In this document: positions 1-53,105 of the stretch, in pieces
How positions within the stretch are numbered: position 1 is the stretch's first letter
Layout of the letters: every line of letters starts with the position of its first letter
The notes under the pieces: generated by a model
Told to the model about the DNA's origin: nothing
Seen by the model: the letters and a program-made list of their open reading frames with translations, nothing else
The model's database searches: none
NCBI GenBank assembly: GCA_002633005.1
Contig: NMRA01000872.1
Coordinates: 1-64,000 of the forward strand
Direction of reading: 5' to 3'
Length of the DNA stretch: 64,000 nucleotides
Source of the DNA: Phoronis australis
Taxonomy: Eukaryota; Phoronida; Phoronidae
Position numbers and translations under genes: made by a program

Positions 1-829
1 ACAACAATGGCGTTACAACGCCACGGCAACAAATATGTAAATAACTTTTTATAGCGACGTACAATTCACTTAATATTAAGAATATAGCAATAATAATTAT
101 AAACATGAATTTAGAGCATGTTGTTGTTCAGATTTGTTGAGACCTTGCAATTTACACTTTAAGAGCATCCTAACAATCTTTAAGCTAGGTATCACACTAT
201 TACGAAAGAGCTCTAGTGGAGGAGTTCACTAACTTTATTTCTGGAAAACCTCTTATGGGTTCCTTGCTGGGAGATATTTTGTAGCAATCGACATTAGATG
301 ATGTGAATACTACACATATTTCCCCCCCGAATGACACTGACTACTATCATTAGTCTTCGCCCGACGCCGGTCAGATGTCTTAGACCAATGATTTTAAGAA
401 TCCGTCAAAGTCAATGAAGTTCAGCGAATATGTGTTGGTGTTGACGGTACACATTCTTCCTCTTGACAGAGTCTTCCGAAAATGTTGTAATAAAAACCAG
501 GCGTGCACTTTGCCGACACGAGAATCTTCCAAAGGCGCTAGACAAAGCAGAAATTCCCAACTTATCGCCATTTGCTGCAAGCAAAGTTCTGGATCGTCCT
601 AGCTCCATTGGTGAGATTCTTGTGTTTGCCAATATTTCCTCCTCGCTGTACTACTGAATCGGAAACATTTTGAACCAACGCAATTATCTGCGAAATATAT
701 CAGATTCTGTCATACTATTTCACTGAGAAAGAGGCCTGCAAATCCGCACAACCATGTACCTGGAGCGGTAGCACATGTACATTGTAGGTGTTGAAATAAG
801 CATTAAAATTCAACGTGACTCAAACTTAC

Positions 830-28826
<27,997 letters not shown>

Positions 28827-29744
28827 TAATTTCAGTTTAATCAACGATACCATACACAACGATATCCACCCTTCCATCACGTCGAATTTCCTCCTTCTGA
28901 GTGTTTACTTGCAGCAAATAGAATAAATTTTTCAATTTGATAAATCAAAGCAGGTATTTCCTTGTCGGCCTGGGAAGAGTTCGTGGATGGTTGATCTACT
29001 CACGTATCTCGCCAGCCACAACTAAGCTGGCCTTCATTCCTTTACACAATTCGGAACTCTAGAACGTTTGATGCTTCAGGAATAATTTGGGTATTTTTGT
29101 TTCCCCATATCTTCCCTTGGAGTTAACTGCGTATGAAAGTGACGAGTGTCCCGGTTGTTCACTGCATTAAGTCATTTAAAGTTGTGCAGTTTAGCTGTCA
29201 TCGTTGAATTCTTAACCGAAGCGCTTTGGGATTTGATCTTGAAAACATTATCAAACACTTCGGATCCGGAATCGTTGCCACGTCAGCCGAAAAATCAAGT
29301 CAATGGCATTAGGTACAATGTACATGTGTCATTTTCGAATTTACAATTCTAGTTTTAGCTTACATGAGTAGCGTGCAGAAGGGGGGACGACGGGGTTACG
29401 GCCCTGGGCATCCACATCGCGGGCCCGGACCTCTGACATAGAAAGTAGTTACACAGCCGAGGTGAGTCAATAAAGGTATGTCGAATCATTGCAATGTTTC
29501 TCGTTCAGTGTGGGGTATAAATAAATTATTACATGTTTTCAGTCGTTATCTCCCTTATCTACAGCCCTCGTGGATTTTGTAGAATTATCGTCCTCAGGGC
29601 AAACGTCCCTCGAGCGATAATGGGACGGTCGAGTGCCTCTAGCGGCAAAATTTGTCGCTGTGCATTTGTTGCGACATTTAGCGAGACCACCATTTTACGC
29701 TGTTTACAGCGTCGTGTTTTGTAATATATCTGCGTAAATAAGAA

Positions 29745-29960
29745 TGCTTGCATGATGTCATGTGCCTTTAGGCCACAAAGCTATAGGCCTGCACGAGTTT
29801 CCTAAGGATAAAGACCTCGGTAAGAATTGGATCGTCGCTGTCAAGCGAGTTGAATCGACTTTGGGAACCGCGACCGAACGATGCTGTGACTTGAGTGTCA
29901 TGAACACTACAGAAGCGAGGATTACCAGCCAGCGGAAAATTTGTTGCGCAACTAATTACT
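29745..29960 (+). pseudogene. THAP-type zinc-finger domain relic
   Basis: One frame gives GLHEFPKDKDLGKNWIVAVK, the THAP pattern '(G)...FP.....+..W..A..R'. A shifted frame then gives ECHEHYRSEDYQP, the 'C..H(F/Y)..ED(F/Y)' end of the C2CH finger. At least one frameshift separates the halves, and the leading Cys pair is not in frame. It is probably a dead transposase-derived or host THAP gene fragment. It lies near the unseen 5' end of the Mesh-like gene. Confidence 0.5.
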
Positions 29961-30956
29961 GAGGCGAAAAACAAAACTGCAGTTAATATTTTGATTATGA
30001 TACATCCTTACCCGTTGCGGTCTCGATCAATGTTTGAACTCTTCCCGTCATCTCCAAAGGCCAGGCATGGAAGACTGCAAGTGATGACATATTTTAACCG
30101 ATGTGAGACGATTCTACGTCGGAATCTATTTGGCAAATTTTGAGCGGAATGTAGTAGCTTCAAAAACAAAACGCTTTTGTTTTATGTTGTTGTTTTCTTC
30201 ATTATGTTTTATTTACTTCGGCAGTTAAGACATCTTTGAACAAATGACGCAATAGTATCTTGCTTGTGACACTGTGCCACGGTGACTGTGGACTGTACAT
30301 GTATAGACTGTAGACCAGAAAATGCCAGCTCCTCAGTCAGTAACTAATAATGTTTTATCCAAGTTTTAAAATTATTGATGATTTTAATGTGCCAATTTTA
30401 AATTTGAGAATCGTTACGACATGGTCAATTGTTTAAACCTCTTTCATTTCATAATTATTCCAAGGATCTAAACATTTGCAGAAAAATATTGAAGAACGCT
30501 GAGGCAATAGCCTCTCATTCTCTTTGGTAACTGAGCACTTCTGGTCCTTACCACAAGCTTAATATTTAAACCTTGGTAAATACGTTACATTTTATGCATT
30601 TTGACCAAATAGTGAACATGTGTACTTAATTTCTTACCTCAAGAACATGAATGAAGCCTAGTGTAGTCCCAACATTCAAAAAACTTTCAGCCGTTGATTC
30701 GACCAGACGTTAGCGTGATGATCGTATTGCAAAGTTTAGTTTTTTTAAATAAACCATTTGTAATTTTTCATAAGCATTTTGAAGAATTTAACAACAGTTG
30801 TCGTGGTTCATAATTATAAACACTTGCATCATAACAGTGCCTATTGGCTTAAATTATACAATGTGTGGTTGTTAGACTTGATAGATGTAACAATGAGCAA
30901 AGTTGAAAGTCATGGATCTAAAATATAGTTTCAGTGTTCTTACATTTTTGTACTTT

Positions 30957-31835
30957 CTATTTTATTTTATTTTATTATTATTGTGATGTTTAAAATGAGG
31001 GTGGCCTCTTCAGTGATAGCACTGCTTTCCAAGAGGGCCCTCAACAAGAAAAACAGTAATATAATACAATGAAGTAATAAAACAACAATGAAATATACGT
31101 AACAAAGATACAATTAAAACAGTTAAGGTTGAGAATTAAGACAATAATTAAATGACAAATAATGGTAAAAAAATTAACTAAGACAGATGAAATAAATTAA
31201 GAGATGACTCTAGACAATGAGAGTATTTACGACAATGAAAAAATGACATGATTAATATAGGCAGGGTATAAAAGGTTAAGTAAATTACAGCCACTTTTTA
31301 ACATTAACTTTAAAGGTATTAATCGAGTTGGACCGTTTAATTTCTGGGCTAAAAGAATTCCATATTATAGCAGCTGCATAGATAAAATATCTCTTGCCAG
31401 TCTCGGTTTTAATTTTTTTAGAAGAAACATTGCCAGCAACAGAAGAACGTGTAGAATAAACAGCCTGACTGCTATTGAATTTACTGCTGAGATATGCTGG
31501 AGCCAAGCCATTGATACATCTGTATANGACTCTAGTTTCTGCAATAGGATACCATGGTCCACAGTGTCAAAGGCTTTCTTAAGGTCAACAAAGACAGCAC
31601 CAGTTAGCTTCCCCTGATCCATATTATTAAAGATAAACTCAGTAGCATGGATATTTGTAGTAAGAATGGAATGCAAGGGGCGGAAACCAGACTGTGCTGC
31701 CGAGAGAAGGGAATTTTGCTCCAGGAACTGGTGAAGCTGCTTTTGAACACACCTTTCAAGAATTTTGGACACTGCAGGGAGGACCGATATTGGTCTATAA
31801 TTTTCGCAACTTGACTTTTCACCATCTTTCTAGTG
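30957..31835 (-). mobile_element. 3' part of a non-LTR retrotransposon (CR1/Jockey-like group)
   Basis: Minus-strand frames give GEKSSCENYRPISVLPAVSK, QSGFRPLHS and FVDLKKAFDTVDHGILLQKL, which are RT fingers and palm. The frame then jumps to YRCINGLAPAYLSSKF, YSTRSS and AAIIWNSFSPEI, the protein C-terminus, stopping at 31285. The active-site YADD block is absent. The 3' UTR holds a GAGGGCCCTCTTGG-type hairpin and ends in a (TAAAA)n tail at about 30957-30980. The 5' end is truncated near 31835. Confidence 0.85.
31527..31527. other. Single N: probable assembly join
   Basis: The ambiguous base lies exactly where the LINE frame jumps from RT palm to C-terminus, omitting roughly 200 codons. This suggests a collapsed gap. 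Confidence 0.55.
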
Positions 31836-33557
31836 ATAACATACAGGTTTTTTTCAAAACTTGAGTTACCGAGTCGCTGCCTTAATTTTTCAGATTTTAG
31901 AAAAAAAACACTGTTTTTTATTTCCACTGCCCATATTTTCGAGATTATGGAGAGAAAAACAAAAAATGACTAAAATCCATAAGAGCAAACAAAACACATT
32001 ATGGTGGCACTCAGTTGCAAACATGTTACGACCCCTAGTTCTTTGCGACTGGGAAAAGGTAATTTCATTTCTACCAATCTGTCCTGCATTTGGTGGTTGA
32101 GTTAGTGATTGCTGAAAATTATTGAGCAAAGTGAGTTGGTAGAAAACCAGGAGTTGTTTGGCAGACAGAGGTATAATTGTACAGGACCTTTTTGCATCAC
32201 GAAGTACATTGTATAAGGGTAACCACGACGGGGAAAATCCAATGAAATAGTCAAACTGTTGTGAAAGACAGACATATTGCATCTAAGCAAATTCATGTAG
32301 AGCGTGCTGTAGGCTATGGCAATTCCTTTTGATTTCTGAGAAAGAAACTGCTGCGGATCAAATCCATCTAGCCGGTGAAATTATTTACGCTGTTTTCATT
32401 TCTAATAAAAGGTAAAACATCATTGGAAAAGATGCTTGAACTGTATTCGATGCTTTCAAAAACTGGCAACAAGTAAGCATTTTCGAGCCAATTAGTCAAT
32501 AAGTTATCTTTTACCTTGTCGAAAATGCTGGGAAGTCATGTAAAATATGTTGATATTTGTAAACAGTGAAGCATTCTCAAAGTAGCAACAGTTTGTCAAG
32601 TTGAAGTGTGTATAAATTTTAATCGTCAAGAGCGGTACAGACAATTAATAGTCAAAGTCCCATTGATGTGCAAAGTTCTCTAAATGTATCACAAAAAACC
32701 TCTTTTGAATTTAAATTTCTCGCCGTTATTTTTGAAGTCCCAAGTTATATCAACCCCCACAATGTCTGTTTTCAACAAATCAAACCTTGAGGAAATGCAG
32801 GTTCAACATCACCGAGTGAGCTGCAAACGAATGTTTGTGCAGAAAGAAGTTAATTGTGTTTATTGTAACCCTGAATGATACCACCTTGTGACCAACATTT
32901 GCGATACAGATTCATGTAAATAGTCTGAAACGTTTGTTACGTTGTTGTTTAAAAATCGTGTCCATTGTTGTTGCCATAACAAAAATAAATGAAGTGTCAA
33001 GAATACTTTCTGAATTAAGAACATTGCCAAACCAAACAATCACAGGGTAGAAGCCGTGTATTTCAGAATGAGCTTCTGATAACACACTTCCGACTTCGGA
33101 AACAGACTCAGCGCAGCAAATTCCTTATATGGTACATCAGTTGTAACCAAGTCGAAAAACATTACGCAATAAACGTGTATGACTTCCTTCCAGTCAGATG
33201 CATCTGACCGTGCACTTGGGCCTAATACTTGTGACACGTTATTAACTGTCCATTATCTTTGGTGAGGAACAGGAAGACTTTTCCTGGCGCTACTTTCATA
33301 TTGTGTCCCGACCGGTGAAGGGGCATTTAACCTCAAATATATGTCCTTTCCGATCAACCGATCTGGTGAGGCCGCCAAATATGAGCACTTCGGTTAAAAG
33401 AGCAGACCACATTTCTGCACTGGGCCAATTGTTAACAGTTGCTTGCTCAGGCTGAACACTCAGCACGTTCCCGAAGTTGTTATTTCTATCTTACACGTTT
33501 AACCTAAAGCAGGACTTTTAAACATTAAACAACTTTGTTTAGAGTGGCATATTCTCC

Positions 33558-33616
<59 letters not shown>

Positions 33617-36093
33617 TATTTCATTGAAGACACGACTTTGGTCTGTTTTTACTAGTTTAATTTCAGTTCTTTCAAACTCTCTCAATAGATATCTTTTCTT
33701 TACATCTCAACAATGCAATAAAAATCCAAACAGTAGGTAACATAATTTAAAAAGCAAGAGTTCGAGACATATTTCTCATCTTCAAGCTATTATGGGGACT
33801 ACCAGATATAGATGTTGACGGTAAGGCATGAGAGTAAAATATTCGACGCTATGACTGTCCTTCCATTGGTTGTTGCTTGGAAGTAAAAAGCAAAATTGTT
33901 TTTTTTTCCTTAGCCAAATAGCACACTGATGGAACACATCATCTGTAATCACGAGCACCCCGTAAACTGGCCCGCTCAGCACCTTGAAAATTGCTTAAAA
34001 TGAAAAAATGACAAATTTTGTCAAATTTAGCGCTCCAGTGGATATTAATGGAAACTGCCTTGTAATTGTCAAGACTGTCTATGTAAACATCATCAAGATT
34101 TTTCCTTCCCGTTTGTTTAAAATGCTTTAAATTTATTAAAATACTGTACTTCAGCGAACCAAAATGACCCATTTGGGCCAAATCAATTATAATTCTGCTA
34201 TCACATAAAAAACTGGTCCAAACATTTGAAATAGGCATTTTGAACATGCACCAAGATGTATGAGCACATTGTCTGTAAGATCTGAGTCGGTGACCCTAGA
34301 GTAGACCTTTTCGTGTTCTGGAGGAATGACACTTACAAACTGAATGCAGCTCAAAAAGAGCAGTCTTCACAATGCTGAGCATATTAACCTCTCCCAAATT
34401 GTTATAGTCTCGTGAGCATTGCTCAGCTTCTTGTGCACCCTTTTGTTTTATAATTGAATTCTAGAAATCCAAGAATAAATTTAACAACATTTTTCAAGTT
34501 TAAAATTGTGTGGGGTCCACACGTAAGGTTCTATTTATACAATTACGGACTCAATGAAACTGAGCATGTCTATCCGGACATTTGATGGAACTCTGCTTGT
34601 AGTAAGTACACGTCTATCTTTTTGGTCCCTTGTTAGGGATAACTTGTGATTATTGTTAAACGACAATCTGAATCGCAATCGCTGTCACAACGAATTTCTT
34701 TGATGAATTTCAAAATGATGTAAGATATATCGTATATCTCACGTTATTACTGATATCCATTCTGATGAGACTTTACTCTTTGCTTTTCGCTTAGACAAAA
34801 ACGTCTCTAATTATTAATCACACTGTTAGTGTATCATCAGACCTTCATTTTTTCTACATAGCGATTTTTATTCCACTTGCATACGCTACGTAGTTTAGTC
34901 GTACCAGATATAATACCCGATGATTTCTGTGTTTCATATTCAGTGTTTGTGTGTGTTTTATGCATTAAATAGTGTATAATTTATAAAGATCGGGCTGTTG
35001 AATTCTGATATTGAACTCCTTGTTTCCAGTCGATGAACGAAGATTTTCCATGTCACATATAAACTGATGTCTCGCTGTCTACGACATGTGCAGGCAGCCT
35101 CGATGCTTTCTTGTTGTTGACGGGAATGTCTGTACCTCATGCCCGCCATCGATTTTGCCTTCTCAGCCTCAATTTCGAGAGTTCTCTGAAAGAGCGCCCA
35201 TCATAGACAAATTTTTAGTTACTAGCTTCATCCCAGACTCCCAAAAATGCGCTCACGCAAAGGAAAAATACCTAGTAGAATTGGCTAATATAAGTTCATA
35301 TGGTTGAAGATGGTCCTTCTGGGTTCATTTGGGGCTCAATCTTATTTGCACGTTGTAACTTTAGGATTTTTTTACTTACATACCTATTTCGAGTTTCAAG
35401 AACTATATTGTTCTTGAAACCGTATTTCAGAAAACCACCTCGCTTATTTTTGTGCATTCGCAATGAATTATCAATACGTCAACATCAACAACATCGAAAG
35501 TTCAATTACTGTTAATGGCCCGCATCAGTTTAACTTTCTCGTTAGTAATTAAGGGGTAATAAAACAGTCAATGAACGTTACCATTACTTGAGTGTCCTCA
35601 AGTACACCGCAGAGACGTGTTTTGAAAGTGTTGTTGGAATAATATTAATTTAATCGTATAGTTCTCTCTCACCATATAAACTTAACGCTTTGATTGTTCA
35701 AAATCCGCGCCCTGCCCGGAGTATATTTCACTTTATAAGACTGGATTACAACAAAGTTACATGCAGTATGAGTCATTGAAAAGCTGTTTGAACATTATAG
35801 CATAATTAAAACAGTGTTAAAAAATTTACTGACCTGTGTTGCTTTCGTATCTGCTTTTGGTGTACACAGCCATGCAATTCCCGGTCTTATTGACTCTTTC
35901 GTCAGACCTAAGTACATTTATTACGACTTTGGAGTCGTCCCAACTGTCATGTTCCCATCGTGACTATTGCCATGTTATTCTGGCAGGTATATTCCGTCGG
36001 TATTTTTAGCTTATTACATAGTCATTTTGCCTAACAGAAAATTTGATTGGGCCATCCAACTTATACCTTAAATGTGATTGGTTATTGATTTGC
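31836..36093. other. Intergenic region upstream of the amylase gene
   Basis: About 4.2 kb of AT-rich sequence with one TA/CA microsatellite. No domain-bearing frame, RNA gene or mobile element was recognised. First exons of the Mesh-like gene could lie here unseen. Confidence 0.45.
33558..33616. repeat. (TA)n(CA)n compound microsatellite
   Basis: TA dinucleotides with one AAA interruption, ending in (AC)5. Confidence 0.9.
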
Positions 36094-36100
36094 ATAAAAT
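36094..36100 (+). promoter_or_regulatory. TATA-like box of the amylase gene
   Basis: ATAAAAT lies 40 bp upstream of the start ATG at 36134. An ATTGG (inverted CCAAT) lies at 36077-36082. A start site 25-30 bp downstream would leave a 5' leader of only about 10 bases, in line with the very short leaders of several animal amylase genes. Inferred from position only. Confidence 0.5.
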
Positions 36101-36133
36101 ATGTCCAGTAATGAACACCAGTCAGCCTTAAAG

Positions 36134-47769
<11,636 letters not shown>

Positions 47770-47817
47770 TTTTCGGAAATTGGTATCCGTATCTCGATTA
47801 TTCTTAATGTCATCTCG

Positions 47818-48039
47818 AATAAATGATTACATGTTAACAGGAATTTACATTAGAAACAAAACCAGTTTCAGGGCGGTCTCGACCTTCTTTGACGTATTTC
47901 AAAACTGCTGTCGTAAAGAAATTTTTGATCAAGTACGCTGGTTTGAGGTTCTTTTATCTACCAGAGAAATTATTGCATTATTTAACACTTCAATGCCATG
48001 TAAACCTGGTTAAATTAACTGGACACATCGAGGAATAAA
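47818..48039 (+). promoter_or_regulatory. Amylase polyadenylation signals
   Basis: AATAAA occurs at 47818-47823 and again at 48034-48039, 49 and 265 bases after the stop. Either could direct 3' end formation. Confidence 0.6.
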
Positions 48040-51000
48040 ACTTTTGAGTTTCGCATTGTTTGGCTTCTGAAGTTCAATTACCAAATAAGCGTTTAGCAAC
48101 TTCTTGAACCGTGGTAGATAATTGACACGTGAGTACGGAGGATGGAAAAAAGACTCAGGAAACGTTTAATAGCGAATTAGAATGATATCTAGATAATGTG
48201 TATTTCCTGTCCGGTCCACAAAAGTTGCTAATGTAGCTATTTGAGATAAACATCACACAGTACATGGCTGCGGAAAATTCTTTATGGCAGCTATATACCC
48301 GCGTTCCATCAAGGCGACAAAATTTGAGCTTTAAAGAAACTGATCTCCTTTTTATGATATAGAGGAGGAGAACTGTAACCCCAAAGGGACGTGAAAAGGA
48401 AAATATTTTACGACATACGCAGTCGTGGGAATGATTCGGCAACTAGACCCCAGTCACGAGTTTTCGATTTCTTTCATGCCACTCAAGGGCTCGTAGAAAA
48501 GTGAGTTTTGGTAGAGGAACAATTTATATTTCACGACTGCTTGGATTGGATTGTTCGGCTCCCTGACACTAGCTAACTTTTAGAGCTTGGTCTCAACCTA
48601 TTCGAGCTATCAGTTATTCCTAATCCCTCCTTCAATTGGACTACGAAACATTATGAGATCATTTCCGAGTCGCGAAAAGGTCAGAAGTTGGTTTCAGTTA
48701 GTGAAATGCTGTTGGAATCAATTTTGAATACACTAATGTTATGTCGATATGAATAAATTGTTTGTTCTTGTAAACCATTAATGTAAAAATCAGTAGCGAA
48801 TGTTAGCATCTCTACATGCACGGGTTTCTTTATGTGCTTCCAAAAATCATCGTATTTTTGTCCCCGACAAGCTGGGTTAGCTTCCCAACTTAAAACACCG
48901 GAAATTTTGTACTGGTTCCTTAGAACTACACTGTGCAAAAGGTTCTGTAATGCGTCTATGCTCATTTCGAAACACAGACTTGATTTCAAACTTACTTAAT
49001 TTACATAATGGGGAGGCGAAAACTTTTTAAGAAAAACTTACACGCAAGTCCTGAAACCGCATGCTGATGTTTTCTGTTGATATCCGCTGAGGGGCCAGGC
49101 CTCCCCTTAGTCAAGCTACATATTTGGTTTTAAAAGCTAATTTCAAACCCTCTCTGAATAGTCTAAATTTCAATAAATCCATCATATTTCAAAAATACCT
49201 TGTAGCCTTTCACAATCGTTGTTTCCAAGGGACTGATATTTACCTGGTCTGCTGGTGCACTATAATAAAAATATTCAACAGTTGAGCAATTGGTAATACG
49301 GTAAGTTTTAATGACAACACCATGCGTCAAGTTGTTGGTGCATCAATCACGCTCTGTTTAGGTGTTCAATCAAGTGGTCGTGTGTTTTGTAAAGCAAAGT
49401 AATAGTTTCCCTGATTGTCATTGAAAAGTTTGACCTCTGAATCAGTTGATGAAGGCAATTAAGTCAAACGATTCGGACAAGCTGAACACGTCCGAGTAAT
49501 ATGCAAAGATCGCCTCGACTCCTGAACAGGTTTCCCACTTCTGCACGTTACTGTACTAGGGATTGCTAAAAGGTCCAAAAATTTCGTATCCATCATCCTT
49601 GTTCAAGTAGATTTGCAAGCCTGGTTAGCGACGTCTTGCGACCAAACTCCTATTCAACGCGTTGACTATTCGTCATGTTCTATTGTATACATGTATGGTT
49701 ATTGTCAGCACGTAGCGTCACATTACTCAGCACAGTCGAAACAAGGCCAGGGTGGAGCACATCTTAGAAATTGACCTTGCACGCATGTACATTTTTTCTT
49801 CTGCAATTGAATTTTGATATTTGAGAGGACGCCGCTTTGATTTTATGAATTGCTTATAAATCGTCTTGAATAAGCAATTCTGCGCTTTCAATAAGAGCAG
49901 AAAGTTGATCTTTTAAGATCTACCCCACCGCGTGGAATAAATTAAACTAGGTGTAAATTAAGCAAAATGGCGCATTGAATAAGCACATTTCGACGCTCAG
50001 AAAGGTATTGGTTTCAGAACCTTTTGACGCTTCCTACTTACAGTGGCGTACACGTCTTTGTATATTTACGAAAATTCCAAAGTCAACTACGTATTTGTGT
50101 TCGTGTAACTAGCTACAAGTACGTGTACAGGAACATACACGTACATGTTTTTAAGCCGCAATTAGTAGTGTCATACATGTACATATACATGTAGATCTAA
50201 CGTAGGCTTACGTCTTGAAGGATGTTGAAACCGCTCCTCTTCTGCTGTCGCGGCACTTTTCACGATCAGGCGCTGCTATTTCTTCGGCAAGGAATGTTTG
50301 TTTTCACAATTCAAAAGGATCAGATTTGCCAACATACAGGCAATAGAGTAAGCAGGCAACTAACTCCATTTTAATTTTGACCTGGGGTATGTTCTGTCAC
50401 TTCCGTCTTTTGTCTAGTATTGTTTCAACTGTTGGGGGAGGGAGTCTGATTATGTACTGCGAAGATCTATGTTATCACAAGTGCACCAAACCATGCCAGT
50501 GGAGATATTAGATTGTCAAGTATCAAAGTTCTATCGTGGAACCTGTTAGCAGCGAGCTTGAGAGGCTTCGAAATGCTTGAACATTTGGTGTAGGAATATT
50601 GGTCCTAAGGAATGTCGGCACCGGATTTACACAAAGGGTAATATTAGTCATGCGAAAGACCGTAAATATTCTAATATCGTAGGAAAGTCAAACATGTAGA
50701 ATTAAAAAAGTATAATGTGTGTGTCGTCAAATGGGTTTACTATCTACATTTGATTGAGAAATGTTTATAAATTTAGTCACAAAAATCACAGTTGAGAAAG
50801 CAAATCTATGTAACCCACTTCAGTTTAAATTTAAAAACAAACATTTTGTGTTGTAAATGGCCTTCAAAAACACTGGAAAGCTGAAGGTTTCCCCGAGTTT
50901 CAAACTGGCATCATGTAATGTGTAAATAAGTACTGCTTTGGACACCTCAATTTTGAGCTGGTGTTGGGATTAAAGAGGCAATGTGCAGCGCCACCTCTTA

Positions 51001-51640
51001 CCACAATGTTGTAGTAAAAATTGATGCTTTTCAACATAACAATGTATAACTTAAAAGCCTAGGTGTTGTTTAAAAGCAAATACTTGAGAATGGGATTAGC
51101 CATACACAAAAATGAATTTGCTTAAACCCTCACATGATCATGGAATGATGAGACAGGAACCACGGCACACGGCCTATTGATATTGAAAGGCTTCCAGACT
51201 TTTCACTTTCACAAGTGATTAAACCGTTTCCTCAAACTGGAGATTGGTAACACCGACGGTGGGAGGGAGTTCATTTATTCACAGATGTGCACATGCATTG
51301 TTGTCGTTTTCAAGCATCAGGTACCTTAGTCTTTCGAGAAAATAGTGCATGACGTCACGGGGTGATGGTGAGTGCCACCCATGGTCTGCTGTGTATGAGG
51401 GGTCCAGCTGTAACTGACCACATTTTCTATCCATCCACTGGTTGACATGCACTGCACTTTTGTTGATGTAAATAGTCTGTTTCAATTGTTTTGCTGCGTT
51501 GTTTATTGGTAACAATAGCAAGCAGGCTGGACATATCTGCGATTTGCAAGCCGTGGTGCATTTTGCCATTTTTTATGAAAGCCACATGTGAACATTCCTG
51601 CACAGACCCTAGACCCAAACCACGTCATGACCGACTCTGA
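48040..51640. other. Intergenic region, no confident genes
   Basis: Between the amylase 3' end and the 612-bp duplication. Several overlapping minus-strand open frames run through 51279-51887 in all three phases, which may be eroded coding sequence, but no domain is recognisable. TACATGTA-type words cluster at 50115-50195. Confidence 0.4.
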
Positions 51641-51647
51641 TTCAGTG

Positions 51648-52872
51648 GTAGGCGCCTCATTAGGGATCGTTGTCAATGTTTTGAAGGTTTGCAAAAACAA
51701 GCACATTGATGGCTACTGTGGGAATCCGCCATATCCAGAGAGGGTCAAATTTAAGGGCGAACGCAGTTTCGGCACGACCCACCCAGCCGTCTAGGAGCTG
51801 ACTATTAAGGTGCGTTTTCGTCTGCATATCTTGTTTTCTTTCGGTACATGCTGCTTTACAATAATCTGCATTCCGTCGTATTGACATGACATCATTTTGT
51901 CGTATTGGGAAACCAGGAGAGTGTTCGGCAGATGTTCGGCTAGTTTCATACCAGAAAAGTACATGTAAGATGTCGCCAGAGCAAAATCACTCTTATTTTC
52001 CCCCAGTATGATTGGGAGTCTACCTGCCTATCCTAGAAAAATGAAGACACTGAAGTTAGGCAAGATTAGTGTGCTGAATTGCACGGCTGTTTTCACTATT
52101 TCCGTTCGACTCAAATGCAGCTGATATCTTGCGGTTTCTGGTACAGAGCCTAGAATTTTAGGAGCAGAACAGTTGGGAAATAGAATATTCGCATGTTTAT
52201 TAGTTACACGGTAGACTCAAAATAACAATGGTAATGTTGCGCGGATTTGAATCGGGCGNGTAGGCGCCTCATTAGGTATCGCAGTCAATGTTTTGAAGGT
52301 TTGCAAAAACAAGCACATTGATGGCTACTGTGGGAATCCGCCATATCCAGAGAGGGTCAAATTTAAGGGCAAACGGAGTTTCGGCACGACCCACCCAGCC
52401 GTCTAGGAGCTGACTATTAAGGTGCGTTTTCGTCTGCATATCTTGTTTTCTTTCGGTACATGCTGCTTTACAATAATCTGCATTCCGTCGTATTAACATG
52501 ACAACATTTTGTCGTGTTGGGAAACCAGGAGAGTGTTCGGCAGATGTTCGGCTAGTTTCATACCAGAAAAGTACATGTAAGATGTTGCCAGAGCAAAATC
52601 ACTCTTATTTTCCCCCAGTATGATTGGGAGTCTACCTGCCTATCCTAGAAAAATGAAGACACTGAAGTTAGGCAAGATTAGTGTGCTGAATTGCACGGCT
52701 GTTTTCACTATTTCCGTTCGACTCAAATGCAGCTGATATCTTGCGGTTTCTGGTACAGAGCCTAGAATTTTAGGAGCAGAACAGTTGGGAAATAGAATAT
52801 TCGCATGTTTATTAGTTACACGGTAGACTCAAAATAACAATGGTAATGTTGCGCGGATTTGAATCGGGCGGG
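51648..52872. repeat. 612-bp direct tandem duplication
   Basis: Copy 1 is 51648-52259 and copy 2 is 52260-52872, both starting GTAGGCGCCTCATTAGG. By eye they differ at only about ten positions, including short clusters. An N at 52259 lies at the junction. The copies therefore look like two alleles placed side by side or a recent segmental duplication. Confidence 0.9.
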
Positions 52873-52977
52873 TCGTCTACATGATGCAAAAGCACTCTGC
52901 ATTTGCCCCAGTATTTGGATAGAATGGTCATATGCGTCTAATTAAAAAGACGGTCTTGAAATGCTCTGACCACAATA

Positions 52978-53105
52978 CATGGGCGGCCCACCATAGGGGG
53001 CTGGGGGGCTATAGCCCCACTTTTTTTCGGTGGTACGCCGCAAATAGCTGGTTGTCCACAGGGGTGCTGAGAGGGATTTAGCCCCACTCTTTTGAGTACT
53101 GCACC
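52978..53105. repeat. Palindrome and imperfect GC-rich repeats
   Basis: GGGGCTATAGCCCC (53005-53018) is a perfect palindrome. The word AGCCCCACTYTTTT recurs about 75 bp later. It may be a transposon end, family not recognised. Confidence 0.4.
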
